Source: Bombus terrestris (Eukaryota; Arthropoda; Insecta; Hymenoptera; Apidae). Taken from it: a DNA stretch of 64,000 nt. A program made the position numbers and the translations under genes. The stretch's first letter is position 1, and each line of letters begins with the position of its first letter. Shown piece by piece: positions 1 to 15,230 of the stretch. The stretch spans positions 21,095,334 through 21,159,333 of the forward strand of contig NC_063271.1 of NCBI RefSeq assembly GCF_910591885.1, in the 5' to 3' direction. The notes under the pieces are model-generated. The model did not search any database, was not told the origin of the DNA, and saw nothing but the letters and a program-made list of their open reading frames with translations.

Positions 1-330
1 CTATATAACGTATAACGTTATATACTATTACTATATAACGCATAACGTTATATAATATTACTATATAACGTATAACGTTATATACTATTACTATATAACG
101 TATAACGTTATATACTATTACTACATAACGTGTAACGTTATATACTATTACTATATAACGTATAACGTTATATACTATTACTATATAACGTATAACGTTC
201 AATACTATTACTATATAACGCATAACGTTATATAATATTACTATATAACGTATAACGTTATATACTATTACTATATAACGTATAACGTTATATACTATTA
301 CTATATAACGTATAACGTTATATACTATTA

Positions 331-690
331 CTATATAACGCATAACGTTATATAATATTACTATATAACGTATAACGTTATATACTATTACTATATAACG
401 TATAACGATATATACTATTCCGTACTATCGTATAACGTTATATACTATTACTATATAACGCATAACGTTATATACTATTACTATATAACGTATAACGTTA
501 TATACTATTACTATATAACGCATAACGTTATATAATATTACTATATAACGTATAACGTTATATACTATTACTATATAACGTATAACGATATATACTATTC
601 CGTACTATCGTATAACGTTATATACTATTACTATATAACGCATAACGTTATATACTATTACTATATAACGTATAACGTTATATACTATTA
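331..690. repeat. Two tandem 180-bp (six-monomer) units
   Basis: 331-510 and 511-690 have the same six-monomer order: T11C/C25A copy, canonical, T18A/A30C copy, cgtactatcg copy, T11C copy, canonical. The same doublet is present in the paralogous segment at 8221-8580, so it arose before the 7.9-kb duplication. Confidence 0.85.
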
Positions 691-990
691 CTATATAACG
701 CATAACGTTATATAATATTACTATATAACGTATAACGTTATATACTATTACTATATAACGTATAACGTTATATACTATTACTATATAACGTATAACGTTA
801 TATACTATTACTATATAACGCATAACGTTATATACTATTACGTAATAACGTATAACGTTATATAGTATTGCCATATCACGTATAACGTTGTATATTATTA
901 CGTACTAACGTATAACGTTATATACTATTACTATATAACGTATAACGTTATATACTATTACTATATAACGTATAACGTTATATACTATTA

Positions 991-1320
991 CTATATAACG
1001 TATAACATTATATACTATTACTATATAACGTATAACGATATACACTATTACGTATTAACGTATAACGTTATATACTATTACGTTATAGCGTATAACGTTA
1101 TATAGTATTACCATATCACGTCTAACGTTGTATATTATTACGTACTAACGTATAACGTTATATAGTATTACCAGATCACGTATAACGTTGTATACTATTA
1201 CGTAATAACGTATAACGTTATATACTATTACGTAATAACGTATAACGTTATATAATATTGCCATATCACGTATAACGTTGTATGTTATTACGTACTAACG
1301 TATAACGTTATATACTATTA
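991..1320. repeat. CCAGATCACG cassette, type A (first of 12)
   Basis: Order: G17A monomer, TACACTATTA monomer, cgtattaacg, cgttatagcg, ccatatcacg with A12C/A20G (TCTAACGTTG), cgtactaacg, ccagatcacg, two cgtaataacg, ccatatcacg, cgtactaacg. The ccagatcacg monomer lies at 1171, 5161, 9061, 14251, 22081, 23671, 28291, 34891, 41221, 43469, 48539 and 61168. The last copy has lost one monomer. Type A is marked by cgttatagcg, and by TCTAACGTTG except in the deleted copy. Confidence 0.88.
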
Positions 1321-1470
1321 CTATATAACGTATAACGTTATATACTATTACTATATAACGGATAACGTTATATACTATTACTATATAACGTATAACGTTC
1401 AATACTATTACTATATAACGCATAACGTTATATAATATTACTATATAACGTATAACGTTATATACTATTA

Positions 1471-1980
1471 CTATATAACGTATAACGCTATATACTATTA
1501 CTATATAACGTGTAACGTTATATACTATTACTATATAATGCATAACGTTATATAATATTACTATATAACGTATAACGTTATATACTATCACTATATAACG
1601 TATAACGTTATATACTTATACTATATAAGGTATAACGTTATATACTATTACTATATAACGCATAACGTTATATACTATTACTATATAACGTATAACGATA
1701 TATACTATTCCGTATTAACGTATAACGTTATATACTATTACGTAATAGCGTATAACGTTATATAGTATTACCATATCACGTATAACGTTGTATATTATTA
1801 CGTACTAACGTATAACGTTATATACTATTACTATATAACGTATAACGTTATATACTATTACTATACAACGTATAACGATATATACTATTACGTGCTATCG
1901 TATAACGTTATATACTATTACTATATAACGTATAACGATATATATTATTACGTACTAACGTATAACGTTATATACTATTA
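1471..1980. repeat. CTATATAAGG / cgtgctatcg cassette (first copy)
   Basis: A 17-monomer order beginning TATAACGCTA, A12G, ctatataatg, TATACTATCA and TATACTTATA, then ctatataagg, T11C, T18A/A30C, cgtattaacg, cgtaatagcg, ccatatcacg, cgtactaacg, canonical, ctatacaacg, cgtgctatcg. The ctatataagg monomer lies at 1621, 2911, 3781, 5611, 9511, 10801, 12841, 14701, 15991, 18001, 19291, 22531, 24121, 25621, 28741, 31591, 35341, 38191, 43919, 48989, 52558, 54028, 58948 and 61618. It normally precedes the gctatcg/gctaccg marker by 270 bp; the gap is 150 bp at 28741 and 35341, 240 bp at 31591 and 38191, and the marker is missing after 48989. Confidence 0.87.
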
Positions 1981-2460
1981 CTATATAACGTATAACGTTA
2001 TATACTATTACTATATAACGTATAACGTTATATACTACTACTATATAACGTATAACGTTATATACTATTACTATATAACGCATAACGTTATATAATATTA
2101 CTATATAACGTATAACGTTATATACTATTACTATATAACGTATAACGATATATACTATTCCGTACTATCGTATAACGTTATATACTATTACTATATAACG
2201 TATAACGTTCAATACTATTACTATATAACGCATAACGTTATATAATATTACTATATAACGTATAACGTTATATACTATTACTATATAACGTATAACGTTA
2301 TATACTATTACTATATAACGTATAACGTTATATACTATTACTATATAACGCATAACGTTATATAATATTACTATATAGCGTATAACGTTGTATACTATTA
2401 CTATATAACGTATAACGTTATATACTATTACTATATAACGTATAACGTTATATACTATTA

Positions 2461-2550
2461 CTATATAACGTATAACGTTATATAGTATTACCATATCACG
2501 TGTAACGTTATATACTATTACGTACTATCGTATAACGTTATATACTATTA
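2461..2550. repeat. CACGTG cassette (first of 26)
   Basis: A C25G monomer, a ccatatcacg monomer with A12G that creates the palindrome CACGTG at its positions 7-12, then cgtactatcg. Starts of the CACGTG monomer: 2491, 6691, 6871, 10381, 12391, 15571, 17071, 18871, 20371, 23341, 25201, 26581, 29431, 29701, 30541, 33181, 36031, 36301, 37141, 44729, 44999, 45839, 49799, 52138, 58528 and 62308. All but the first also end TACTAGTA, which adds ACTAGT and the 12-bp palindrome TAGTACGTACTA at the junction. Confidence 0.9.
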
Positions 2551-3390
2551 CTATATAACGCATAACGTTATATAATATTACTATATAACGTATAACGTTA
2601 TATACTATTACTATATAACGCATAACGTTATATAATATTACTATATAACGTATAACGTTATATACTATTACTATATAACGTATAACGTTATATACTATTA
2701 CTATATGACGTATAACGTTATATACTATTACTATATAACGTATAACGTTATATACTATTACTATATAACGTATAACGCTATATACTATTACTATATAACG
2801 TGTAACGTTATATACTATTACTATATAATGCATAACGTTATATAATATTACTATATAACGTATAACGTTATATACTATCACTATATAACGTATAGCGTTA
2901 TATACTTATACTATATAAGGTATAACGTTATATACTATTACTATATAACGCATAACGTTATATACTATTACTATATAACGTATAACGATATATACTATTC
3001 CGTATTAACGTATAACGTTATATACTATTACGTAATAGCGTATAACGTTATATAGTGTTACCATATCACGTATAACGTTGTATATTATTACGTACTAACG
3101 TATAACGTTATATACTATTACTATATAACGTATAACGTTATATACTATTACTATACAACGTATAACGATACATACTATTACGTGCTATCGTATAACGTTA
3201 TATACTATTACTATATAACGTATAACGATATATATTATTACGTACTAACGTATAACGTTATATACTATTACTATATAACGTATAACGTTATATACTATTA
3301 CTATATAACGTATAACGTTATATACTACTACTATATAACGTATAACGTTATATACTATTACTATATAACGTATAACGTTATATACTATTA

Positions 3391-3480
3391 CGTAATAACG
3401 TATAACGTTATATAGTATTGCCATATCACGTATTGCGTTGTATATTATTACGTACTAACGTATAACGTTATATACTATTA
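3391..3480. repeat. TATTGCG cassette (first of 17)
   Basis: cgtaataacg with a TATAGTATTG end, then ccatatcacg with A14T/A15G/A20G (TATTGCGTTG), then cgtactaacg. The middle monomer starts at 3421, 4321, 4741, 11311, 13381, 13831, 16531, 19831, 23071, 24661, 26161, 29161, 32101, 35761, 38731, 44459 and 49259. The right dyad arm is broken in this monomer, although its CpG is kept. Copies from 23071 to 44459 except 26161 carry a G17A change in the preceding monomer. Confidence 0.85.
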
Positions 3481-3600
3481 CTATATAACGTATAACGTTA
3501 TATACTATTACTATATAACGTATAACGTTATATACTATTACTATATAACGCATAACGTTATATAATATTACTATATAGCGTATAACGTTATATACTATTA

Positions 3601-6140
3601 CTATATAACGTATAACGTTATATACTATTACTATATAACGTATAACGCTATATACTATTACTATATAACGTGTAACGTTATATACTATTACTATATAATG
3701 CATAACGTTATATAATATTACTATATAACGTATAACGTTATATACTATCACTATATAACGTATAACGTTATATACTTATACTATATAAGGTATAACGTTA
3801 TATACTATTACTATATAACGCATAACGTTATATACTATTACTATATAACGTATAACGATATATACTATTCCGTATTAACGTATAACGTTATATACTATTA
3901 CGTAATAGCGTATAACGTTATATAGTATTACCATATCACGTATAACGTTGTATATTATTACGTACTAACGTATAACGTTATATACTATTACTATATAACG
4001 TATAACGTTATATACTATTACTATACAACGTATAACGATACATACTATTACGTGCTATCGTATAACGTTATATACTATTACTATATAACGTATAACGATA
4101 TATATTATTACGTACTAACGTATAACGTTATATACTATTACTATATAACGTATAACGTTATATACTATTACTATATAACGTATAACGTTATATACTACTA
4201 CTATATAACGTATAACGTTATATACTATTACTATATAACGTATAACGTTATATACTATTACTATATAACGTATAACGTTATATACTATTACGTAATAACG
4301 TATAACGTTATATAGTATTGCCATATCACGTATTGCGTTGTATATTATTACGTACTAACGTATAACGTTATATACTATTACTATATAACGTATAACGTTA
4401 TATACTATTACTATATAACGTATAACGTTATATACTATTACTATATAACGTATAACGTTATATACTATTACTATATAACGCATAACGTTATATAATATTA
4501 CTATATAGCGTATAACGTTGTATACTATTACTATATAACGTATAACGTTATATACTATTACTATATAACGTATAACGTTCAATACTATTACTATATAACG
4601 CATAACGTTATATAATATTACTATATAACGTATAACGTTATATACTATTACTATATAACGTATAACGTTATATACTATTACTATATAACGTATAACGTTA
4701 TATACTATTACGTAATAACGTATAACGTTATATAGTATTGCCATATCACGTATTGCGTTGTATATTATTACGTACTAACGTATAACGTTATATACTATTA
4801 CTATATAACGTATAACGTTATATACTATTACGTAATAACGTATAACGTTATATAGTATTGCCATATCACGTATAACGTTGTATATTATTACGTACTAACG
4901 TATAACGTTATATACTATTACTATATAACGTATAACGTTATATACTATTACTATATAACGTATAACGTTATATACTATTACTATATAACGTATAACATTA
5001 TATACTATTACTATATAACGTATAACGATATACACTATTACGTATTAACGTATAACGTTATATACTATTACGTTATAGCGTATAACGTTATATAGTATTA
5101 CCATATCACGTCTAACGTTGTATATTATTACGTACTAACGTATAACGTTATATAGTATTACCAGATCACGTATAACGTTGTATACTATTACGTAATAACG
5201 TATAACGTTATATACTATTACGTAATAACGTATAACGTTATATAATATTGCCATATCACGTATAACGTTGTATATTATTACCTACTAACGTATAACGTTA
5301 TATACTATTACTATATAACGTATAACGTTATATACTATTACTATATAACGGATAACGTTATATACTATTACTATATAACGTATAACGTTCAATACTATTA
5401 CTATATAACGCATAACGTTATATAATATTACTATATAACGTATAACGTTATATACTATTACTATATAACGTATAACGCTATATACTATTACTATATAACG
5501 TGTAACGTTATATACTATTACTATATAATGCATGACGTTATATAATATTACTATATAACGTATAACGTTATATACTATTACTATATGACGTATAACGTTA
5601 TATACTTATACTATATAAGGTATAACGTTATATACTATTACTATATAACGCATAACGTTATATACTATTACTATATAACGTATAACGATATATACTATTC
5701 CGTATTAACGTATAACGTTATATACTATTACGTAATAGCGTATAACGTTATATAGTATTACCATATCACGTATAACGTTGTATATTATTACGTACTAACG
5801 TATAACGTTATATACTATTACTATATAACGTATAACGTTATATACTATTACTATACAACGTATAACGATATATACTATTACGTGCTATCGTATAACGTTA
5901 TATACTATTACTATATAACGTATAACGATATATATTATTACGTACTAACGTATAACGTTATATACTATTACTATATAACGTATAACGTTATATACTATTA
6001 CTATATAACGTATAACGTTATATACTACTACTATATAACGTATAACGTTATATACTATTACTATATAACGCATAACGTTATATAATATTACTATATAACG
6101 TATAACGTTATATACTATTACTATATAACGTATAACGATA
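3601..6140. repeat. 2.5-kb duplicated segment, copy 1
   Basis: Matches 12661-15230 at an offset of 9,060 bp, rising to 9,090 bp after one extra monomer in the second copy (13771-13800). Landmarks include TATAACGCTA (3631/12691), cgtgctatcg (4051/13111 and 5881/14971), TATTGCG (4321/13381) and ccagatcacg (5161/14251). Differences seen: catgacg at 5531 and ctatatgacg at 5581, each canonical for its cassette in the partner. Confidence 0.83.
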
Positions 6141-6150
6141 TATACTATTA

Positions 6151-6510
6151 CTATATAACGCATAACGTTATATACTATTACTATATAACGTATAACGTTA
6201 TATACTATTACTATATAACGTATAACGTTCAATAGTATTACTATATAACGCATAACGTTATATAATATTACTATATAACGTATAACGTTATATACTATTA
6301 CTATATAACGTATAACGTTATATACTATTACTATATAACGCATAACGTTATATACTATTACTATATAACGTATAACGTTATATACTATTACTATATAACG
6401 TATAACGTTCAATAGTATTACTATATAACGCATAACGTTATATAATATTACTATATAACGTATAACGTTATATACTATTACTATATAACGTATAACGTTA
6501 TATACTATTA
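6151..6510. repeat. Two tandem 180-bp (six-monomer) units
   Basis: 6151-6330 and 6331-6510 share the order T11C copy, canonical, A20C/T21A/C25G copy, T11C/C25A copy, canonical, canonical. I see no difference between the units, which suggests a recent local duplication. Confidence 0.85.
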
Positions 6511-6600
6511 CTATATAACGTATAACGTTATATACTATTACTATATAACGCATAACGTTATATAATATTACTATATAGCGTATAACGTTATATACTATTA

Positions 6601-6953
6601 CTATATAACGTATAACGTTATATACTATTACTATATAACGTATAACGTTATATACTATTACTATATAACGTATAACGTTATATAGTATTACCATATCACG
6701 TGTAACGTTATATACTAGTACGTACTATCGTATAACGTTATATACTATTACTATATAACGCATAACGTTATATAATATTACTATATAACGTATAACGTTA
6801 TATACTATTACTATATAACGTATAACGTTATATACTATTACTATATAACGTATAACGTTATATAGTATTACCATATCACGTGTAACGTTATATACTAGTA
6901 CGTACTATCGTATAACGTTATATACTATTACTATATAACGCATAACGTTATAT
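6601..6953. repeat. 180-bp offset duplication containing two CACGTG monomers
   Basis: About 173 bp from 6601 recurs at 6781. CACGTG monomers lie at 6691 and 6871, each followed by the cgtactatcg monomer (6721 and 6901). The copies diverge at the C25A change of the following monomer. Confidence 0.78.
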
Positions 6954-7260
6954 ACTATTACTATATAACGCATAACGTTATATACTATTACTATATAACG
7001 TATAACGATATATACTATTCCGTATTAACGTATAACGTTATATACTATTACGTAATAGCGTATAACGTTATATAGTATTACCATATCACGTATAACGTTG
7101 TATATTATTACGTACTAACGTATAACGTTATATACTATTACTATATAACGTATAACGTTATATACTATTACTGTATAACGTATAACGTTATATACTATTA
7201 CTATATAACGTATAACGTTATATACTATTACTATATAACGTATAACGTTATATACTATTA

Positions 7261-7560
7261 CTATATAAAGTATAACGATATACACTATTACGTATTAACG
7301 TATAACGTTATATACTATTACGTAATAGCGTATAACGTTATATAGTATTACCATATCACGTATAACGTTGTATATTATTACGTACTAACGTATAACGTTA
7401 TATAGTATTACCAGATCACGTATAACGTTGTATACTATTACGTAATAACGTATAACATTATATACTATTACGTAATAACGTATAACGTTATATAATATTG
7501 CCATATCACGTATAACGTTGTATATTATTACGTACTAACGTATAACGTTATATACTATTA
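7261..7560. repeat. CCAGATCACG cassette, type B (first of 9)
   Basis: Begins with ctatataaag carrying T18A, then cgtattaacg, cgtaatagcg, ccatatcacg with TATAACGTTG, cgtactaacg and ccagatcacg, then a cgtaataacg with G17A. The ccagatcacg monomer lies at 7411, 40051, 42301, 47189, 51239, 53068, 54538, 57628 and 59458. In the copies at 51239, 54538, 57628 and 59458 the second cgtaataacg monomer has T11C, which marks a late subtype. Confidence 0.88.
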
Positions 7561-7650
7561 CTATATAACGTATAACGTTATATACTATTACTATATAACG
7601 TATAACGTTCAATACTATTACTATATAACGCATAACGTTATATAATATTA

Positions 7651-8250
7651 CTATATAACGTATAACGTTATATACTATTACTATATAACGTATAACGTTA
7701 TATACTATTACTACATAACGTGTAACGTTATATACTATTACTATATAACGTATAACGTTATATACTATTACTATATAACGTATAACGTTCAATACTATTA
7801 CTATATAACGCATAACGTTATATAATATTACTATATAACGTATAACGTTATATACTATTACTATATAACGTATAACGTTATATACTATTACTATATAACG
7901 TATAACGTTATATACTATTACTATATAACGCATAACGTTATATAATATTACTATATAACGTATAACGTTATATACTATTACTATATAACGTATAACGTTA
8001 TATACTATTACTACATAACGTGTAACGTTATATACTATTACTATATAACGTATAACGTTATATACTATTACTATATAACGTATAACGTTCAATACTATTA
8101 CTATATAACGCATAACGTTATATAATATTACTATATAACGTATAACGTTATATACTATTACTATATAACGTATAACGTTATATACTATTACTATATAACG
8201 TATAACGTTATATACTATTACTATATAACGCATAACGTTATATAATATTA
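7651..8250. repeat. Two tandem 300-bp (ten-monomer) units
   Basis: 7651-7950 and 7951-8250 have the same order: two canonical, ctacataacg with A12G, canonical, A20C/T21A copy, T11C/C25A copy, three canonical, T11C/C25A copy. The 47-kb paralogue has only one unit, so this is a post-duplication expansion here or a contraction there. Confidence 0.85.
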
Positions 8251-11200
8251 CTATATAACGTATAACGTTATATACTATTACTATATAACGTATAACGATA
8301 TATACTATTCCGTACTATCGTATAACGTTATATACTATTACTATATAACGCATAACGTTATATACTATTACTATATAACGTATAACGTTATATACTATTA
8401 CTATATAACGCATAACGTTATATAATATTACTATATAACGTATAACGTTATATACTATTACTATATAACGTATAACGATATATACTATTCCGTACTATCG
8501 TATAACGTTATATACTATTACTATATAACGCATAACGTTATATACTATTACTATATAACGTATAACGTTATATACTATTACTATATAACGCATAACGTTA
8601 TATAATATTACTATATAACGTATAACGTTATATACTATTACTATATAACGTATAACGTTATATACTATTACTATATAACGTATAACGTTATATACTATTA
8701 CTATATAACGCATAACGTTATATACTATTACGTAATAACGTATAACGTTATATAGTATTGCCATATCACGTATAACGTTGTATATTATTACGTACTAACG
8801 TATAACGTTATATACTATTACTATATAACGTATAACGTTATATACTATTACTATATAACGTATAACGTTATATACTATTACTATATAACGTATAACATTA
8901 TATACTATTACTATATAACGTATAACGATATACACTATTACGTATTAACGTATAACGTTATATACTATTACGTTATAGCGTATAACGTTATATAGTATTA
9001 CCATATCACGTCTAACGTTGTATATTATTACGTACTAACGTATAACGTTATATAGTATTACCAGATCACGTATAACGTTGTATACTATTACGTAATAACG
9101 TATAACGTTATATACTATTACGTAATAACGTATAACGTTATATAATATTGCCATATCACGTATAACGTTGTATGTTATTACGTACTAACGTATAACGTTA
9201 TATACTATTACTATATAACGTATAACGTTATATACTATTACTATATAACGGATAACGTTATATACTATTACTATATAACGTATAACGTTCAATACTATTA
9301 CTATATAACGCATAACGTTATATAATATTACTATATAACGTATAACGTTATATACTATTACTATATAACGTATAACGCTATATACTATTACTATATAACG
9401 TGTAACGTTATATACTATTACTATATAATGCATAACGTTATATAATATTACTATATAACGTATAACGTTATATACTATCACTATATAACGTATAACGTTA
9501 TATACTTATACTATATAAGGTATAACGTTATATACTATTACTATATAACGCATAACGTTATATACTATTACTATATAACGTATAACGATATATACTATTC
9601 CGTATTAACGTATAACGTTATATACTATTACGTAATAGCGTATAACGTTATATAGTATTACCATATCACGTATAACGTTGTATATTATTACGTACTAACG
9701 TATAACGTTATATACTATTACTATATAACGTATAACGTTATATACTATTACTATACAACGTATAACGATATATACTATTACGTGCTATCGTATAACGTTA
9801 TATACTATTACTATATAACGTATAACGATATATATTATTACGTACTAACGTATAACGTTATATACTATTACTATATAACGTATAACGTTATATACTATTA
9901 CTATATAACGTATAACGTTATATACTACTACTATATAACGTATAACGTTATATACTATTACTATATAACGCATAACGTTATATAATATTACTATATAACG
10001 TATAACGTTATATACTATTACTATATAACGTATAACGATATATACTATTCCGTACTATCGTATAACGTTATATACTATTACTATATAACGTATAACGTTC
10101 AATACTATTACTATATAACGCATAACGTTATATAATATTACTATATAACGTATAACGTTATATACTATTACTATATAACGTATAACGTTATATACTATTA
10201 CTATATAACGTATAACGTTATATACTATTACTATATAACGCATAACGTTATATAATATTACTATATAGCGTATAACGTTGTATACTATTACTATATAACG
10301 TATAACGTTATATACTATTACTATATAACGTATAACGTTATATACTATTACTATATAACGTATAACGTTATATAGTATTACCATATCACGTGTAACGTTA
10401 TATACTAGTACGTACTATCGTATAACGTTATATACTATTACTATATAACGCATAACGTTATATAATATTACTATATAACGTATAACGTTATATACTATTA
10501 CTATATAACGCATAACGTTATATAATATTACTATATAACGTATAACGTTATATACTATTACTATATAACGTATAACGTTATATACTATTACTATATGACG
10601 TATAACGTTATATACTATTACTATATAACGTATAACGTTATATACTATTACTATATAACGTATAACGTTATATACTATTACTATATAACGTGTAACGTTA
10701 TATACTATTACTATATAATGCATAACGTTATATAATATTACTATATAACGTATAACGTTATATACTATCACTATATAACGTATAGCGTTATATACTTATA
10801 CTATATAAGGTATAACGTTATATACTATTACTATATAACGCATAACGTTATATACTATTACTATATAACGTATAACGATATATACTATTCCGTATTAACG
10901 TATAACGTTATATACTATTACGTAATAGCGTATAACGTTATATAGTATTACCATATCACGTATAACGTTGTATATTATTACGTACTAACGTATAACGTTA
11001 TATACTATTACTATATAACGTATAACGTTATATACTATTACTATACAACGTATAACGATACATACTATTACGTGCTATCGTATAACGTTATATACTATTA
11101 CTATATAACGTATAACGATATATATTATTACGTACTAACGTATAACGTTATATACTATTACTATATAACGTATAACGTTATATACTATTACTATATAACG

Positions 11201-11490
11201 TATAACGTTATATACTACTACTATATAACGTATAACGTTATATACTATTACTATATAACGTATAACGTTATATACTATTACGTAATAACGTATAACGTTA
11301 TATAGTATTGCCATATCACGTATTGCGTTGTATATTATTACGTACTAACGTATAACGTTATATACTATTACTATATAACGTATAACGTTATATACTATTA
11401 CTATATAACGTATAACGTTATATACTATTACTATATAACGCATAACGTTATATAATATTACTATATAGCGTATAACGTTATATACTATTA
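7891..11490. repeat. 3.6-kb duplicated segment, copy 2
   Basis: Partner of 1-3600, sharing private variants that occur nowhere else I noticed (TATGTTATTA at 9171, TATAGCGTTA at 10781). After 11490 this copy continues into a 1,170-bp insert before homology resumes with 3601 onward at 12661. Confidence 0.88.
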
Positions 11491-12660
11491 CTATATAACG
11501 TATAACGATATATACTATTCCGTACTATCGTATAACGTTATATACTATTACTATATAACGTATAACGTTCAATACTATTACTATATAACGCATAACGTTA
11601 TATAATATTACTATATAACGTATAACGTTATATACTATTACTATATAACGTATAACGTTATATACTATTACTATATAACGTATAACGTTATATACTATTA
11701 CTATATAACGCATAACGTTATATAATATTACTATATAGCGTATAACGTTGTATACTATTACTATATAACGTATAACGTTATATACTATTACTATATAACG
11801 TATAACGTTCAATAGTATTACTATATAACGCATAACGTTATATAATATTACTATATAACGTATAACGTTATATACTATTACTATATAACGTATAACGTTA
11901 TATACTATTACTATATAACGTATAACGTTATATACTATTACTATATAACGCATAACGTTATATAATATTACTATATAGCGTATAACGTTATATACTATTA
12001 CTATATAACGTATAACGATATATACTATTCCGTACTATCGTATAACGTTATATACTATTACTATATAACGTATAACGTTCAATACTATTACTATATAACG
12101 CATAACGTTATATAATATTACTATATAACGTATAACGTTATATACTATTACTATATAACGTATAACGTTATATACTATTACTATATAACGTATAACGTTA
12201 TATACTATTACTATATAACGCATAACGTTATATAATATTACTATATAGCGTATAACGTTGTATACTATTACTATATAACGTATAACGTTATATACTATTA
12301 CTATATAACGTATAACGTTATATACTATTACTATATAACGCATAACGTTATATACTATTACTATATAACGTATAACGTTATATAGTATTACCATATCACG
12401 TGTAACGTTATATACTAGTACGTACTATCGTATAACGTTATATACTATTACTATATAACGCATAACGTTATATAATATTACTATATAACGTATAACGTTA
12501 TATACTATTACTATATAACGCATAACGTTATATAATATTACTATATAACGCATAACGTTATATAATATTACTATATAACGTATAACGTTATATACTATTA
12601 CTATATAACGTATAACGTTATATACTATTACTATATGACGTATAACGTTATATACTATTA
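11491..12660. repeat. 1,170-bp expansion (39 monomers) between duplicated blocks
   Basis: Present between the second copies of the 3.6- and 2.5-kb segments and absent at the equivalent point (3600/3601) of the first copies. Within it, about 300 bp from 11491 recurs at 12001 (offset 510 bp; cgtactatcg at 11521 and 12031, ctatatagcg with A20G at 11731 and 12241), so it grew at least partly by local duplication. Confidence 0.75.
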
Positions 12661-15230
12661 CTATATAACGTATAACGTTATATACTATTACTATATAACG
12701 TATAACGCTATATACTATTACTATATAACGTGTAACGTTATATACTATTACTATATAATGCATAACGTTATATAATATTACTATATAACGTATAACGTTA
12801 TATACTATCACTATATAACGTATAACGTTATATACTTATACTATATAAGGTATAACGTTATATACTATTACTATATAACGCATAACGTTATATACTATTA
12901 CTATATAACGTATAACGATATATACTATTCCGTATTAACGTATAACGTTATATACTATTACGTAATAGCGTATAACGTTATATAGTATTACCATATCACG
13001 TATAACGTTGTATATTATTACGTACTAACGTATAACGTTATATACTATTACTATATAACGTATAACGTTATATACTATTACTATACAACGTATAACGATA
13101 CATACTATTACGTGCTATCGTATAACGTTATATACTATTACTATATAACGTATAACGATATATATTATTACGTACTAACGTATAACGTTATATACTATTA
13201 CTATATAACGTATAACGTTATATACTATTACTATATAACGTATAACGTTATATACTACTACTATATAACGTATAACGTTATATACTATTACTATATAACG
13301 TATAACGTTATATACTATTACTATATAACGTATAACGTTATATACTATTACGTAATAACGTATAACGTTATATAGTATTACCATATCACGTATTGCGTTG
13401 TATATTATTACGTACTAACGTATAACGTTATATACTATTACTATATAACGTATAACGTTATATACTATTACTATATAACGTATAACGTTATATACTATTA
13501 CTATATAACGTATAACGTTATATACTATTACTATATAACGCATAACGTTATATAATATTACTATATAGCGTATAACGTTGTATACTATTACTATATAACG
13601 TATAACGTTATATACTATTACTATATAACGTATAACGTTCAATACTATTACTATATAACGCATAACGTTATATAATATTACTATATAACGTATAACGTTA
13701 TATACTATTACTATATAACGTATAACGTTATATACTATTACTATATAACGTATAACGTTATATACTATTACGTAATAACGTATAACGTTATATACTATTA
13801 CGTAATAACGTATAACGTTATATAGTATTGCCATATCACGTATTGCGTTGTATATTATTACGTACTAACGTATAACGTTATATACTATTACTATATAACG
13901 TATAACGTTATATACTATTACGTAATAACGTATAACGTTATATAGTATTGCCATATCACGTATAACGTTGTATATTATTACGTACTAACGTATAACGTTA
14001 TATACTATTACTATATAACGTATAACGTTATATACTATTACTATATAACGTATAACGTTATATACTATTACTATATAACGTATAACATTATATACTATTA
14101 CTATATAACGTATAACGATATACACTATTACGTATTAACGTATAACGTTATATACTATTACGTTATAGCGTATAACGTTATATAGTATTACCATATCACG
14201 TCTAACGTTGTATATTATTACGTACTAACGTATAACGTTATATAGTATTACCAGATCACGTATAACGTTGTATACTATTACGTAATAACGTATAACGTTA
14301 TATACTATTACGTAATAACGTATAACGTTATATAATATTGCCATATCACGTATAACGTTGTATATTATTACCTACTAACGTATAACGTTATATACTATTA
14401 CTATATAACGTATAACGTTATATACTATTACTATATAACGGATAACGTTATATACTATTACTATATAACGGATAACGTTCAATACTATTACTATATAACG
14501 CATAACGTTATATAATATTACTATATAACGTATAACGTTATATACTATTACTATATAACGTATAACGCTATATACTATTACTATATAACGTGTAACGTTA
14601 TATACTATTACTATATAATGCATAACGTTATATAATATTACTATATAACGTATAACGTTATATACTATCACTATATAACGTATAACGTTATATACTTATA
14701 CTATATAAGGTATAACGTTATATACTATTACTATATAACGCATAACGTTATATACTATTACTATATAACGTATAACGATATATACTATTCCGTATTAACG
14801 TATAACGTTATATACTATTACGTAATAGCGTATAACGTTATATAGTATTACCATATCACGTATAACGTTGTATATTATTACGTACTAACGTATAACGTTA
14901 TATACTATTACTATATAACGTATAACGTTATATACTATTACTATACAACGTATAACGATATATACTATTACGTGCTATCGTATAACGTTATATACTATTA
15001 CTATATAACGTATAACGATATATATTATTACGTACTAACGTATAACGTTATATACTATTACTATATAACGTATAACGTTATATACTATTACTATATAACG
15101 TATAACGTTATATACTACTACTATATAACGTATAACGTTATATACTATTACTATATAACGCATAACGTTATATAATATTACTATATAACGTATAACGTTA
15201 TATACTATTACTATATAACGTATAACGATA
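12661..15230. repeat. 2.5-kb duplicated segment, copy 2
   Basis: Partner of 3601-6140 with one additional cgtaataacg monomer at 13771. With the 1-3600/7891-11490 pair it shows that about 6.1 kb (1-6140) was copied to 7891-15230, then split by the 11491-12660 expansion. Confidence 0.83.

Larger units (their letters stand above)
1..3600. repeat. 3.6-kb duplicated segment, copy 1 (left edge outside window)
   Basis: Matches 7891-11490 monomer for monomer at an offset of 7,890 bp. Anchors are the ctacataacg monomer (121/8011), cgtactatcg (421/8311 and 601/8491), the rare TATGTTATTA end (1281/9171) and TATAGCGTTA (2891/10781). I noticed three single-base differences: positions 2518, 2778 and 3057. 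Similarity stops at about 3601/11491. Confidence 0.88.
7141..9750. repeat. Segment duplicated about 39.8 kb downstream, copy 1
   Basis: Matches 46919-49228. The offset is 39,778 bp from ctgtataacg (7171/46949) through ctacataacg (7711/47489). It becomes 39,478 bp after 8221, because this copy carries an extra 300-bp unit. The 2-bp residue in the offsets is the register shift at 43021. Confidence 0.82.

Noticed and set aside
1591..1650. TATACTTATA followed by ctatataagg as a third kind of spacer inversion
   Set aside because: The linker reads CTTATAC, which is not the reverse complement of CTATTAC or any other linker seen. Two substitutions or a micro-rearrangement fit better, and all copies descend from one cassette.
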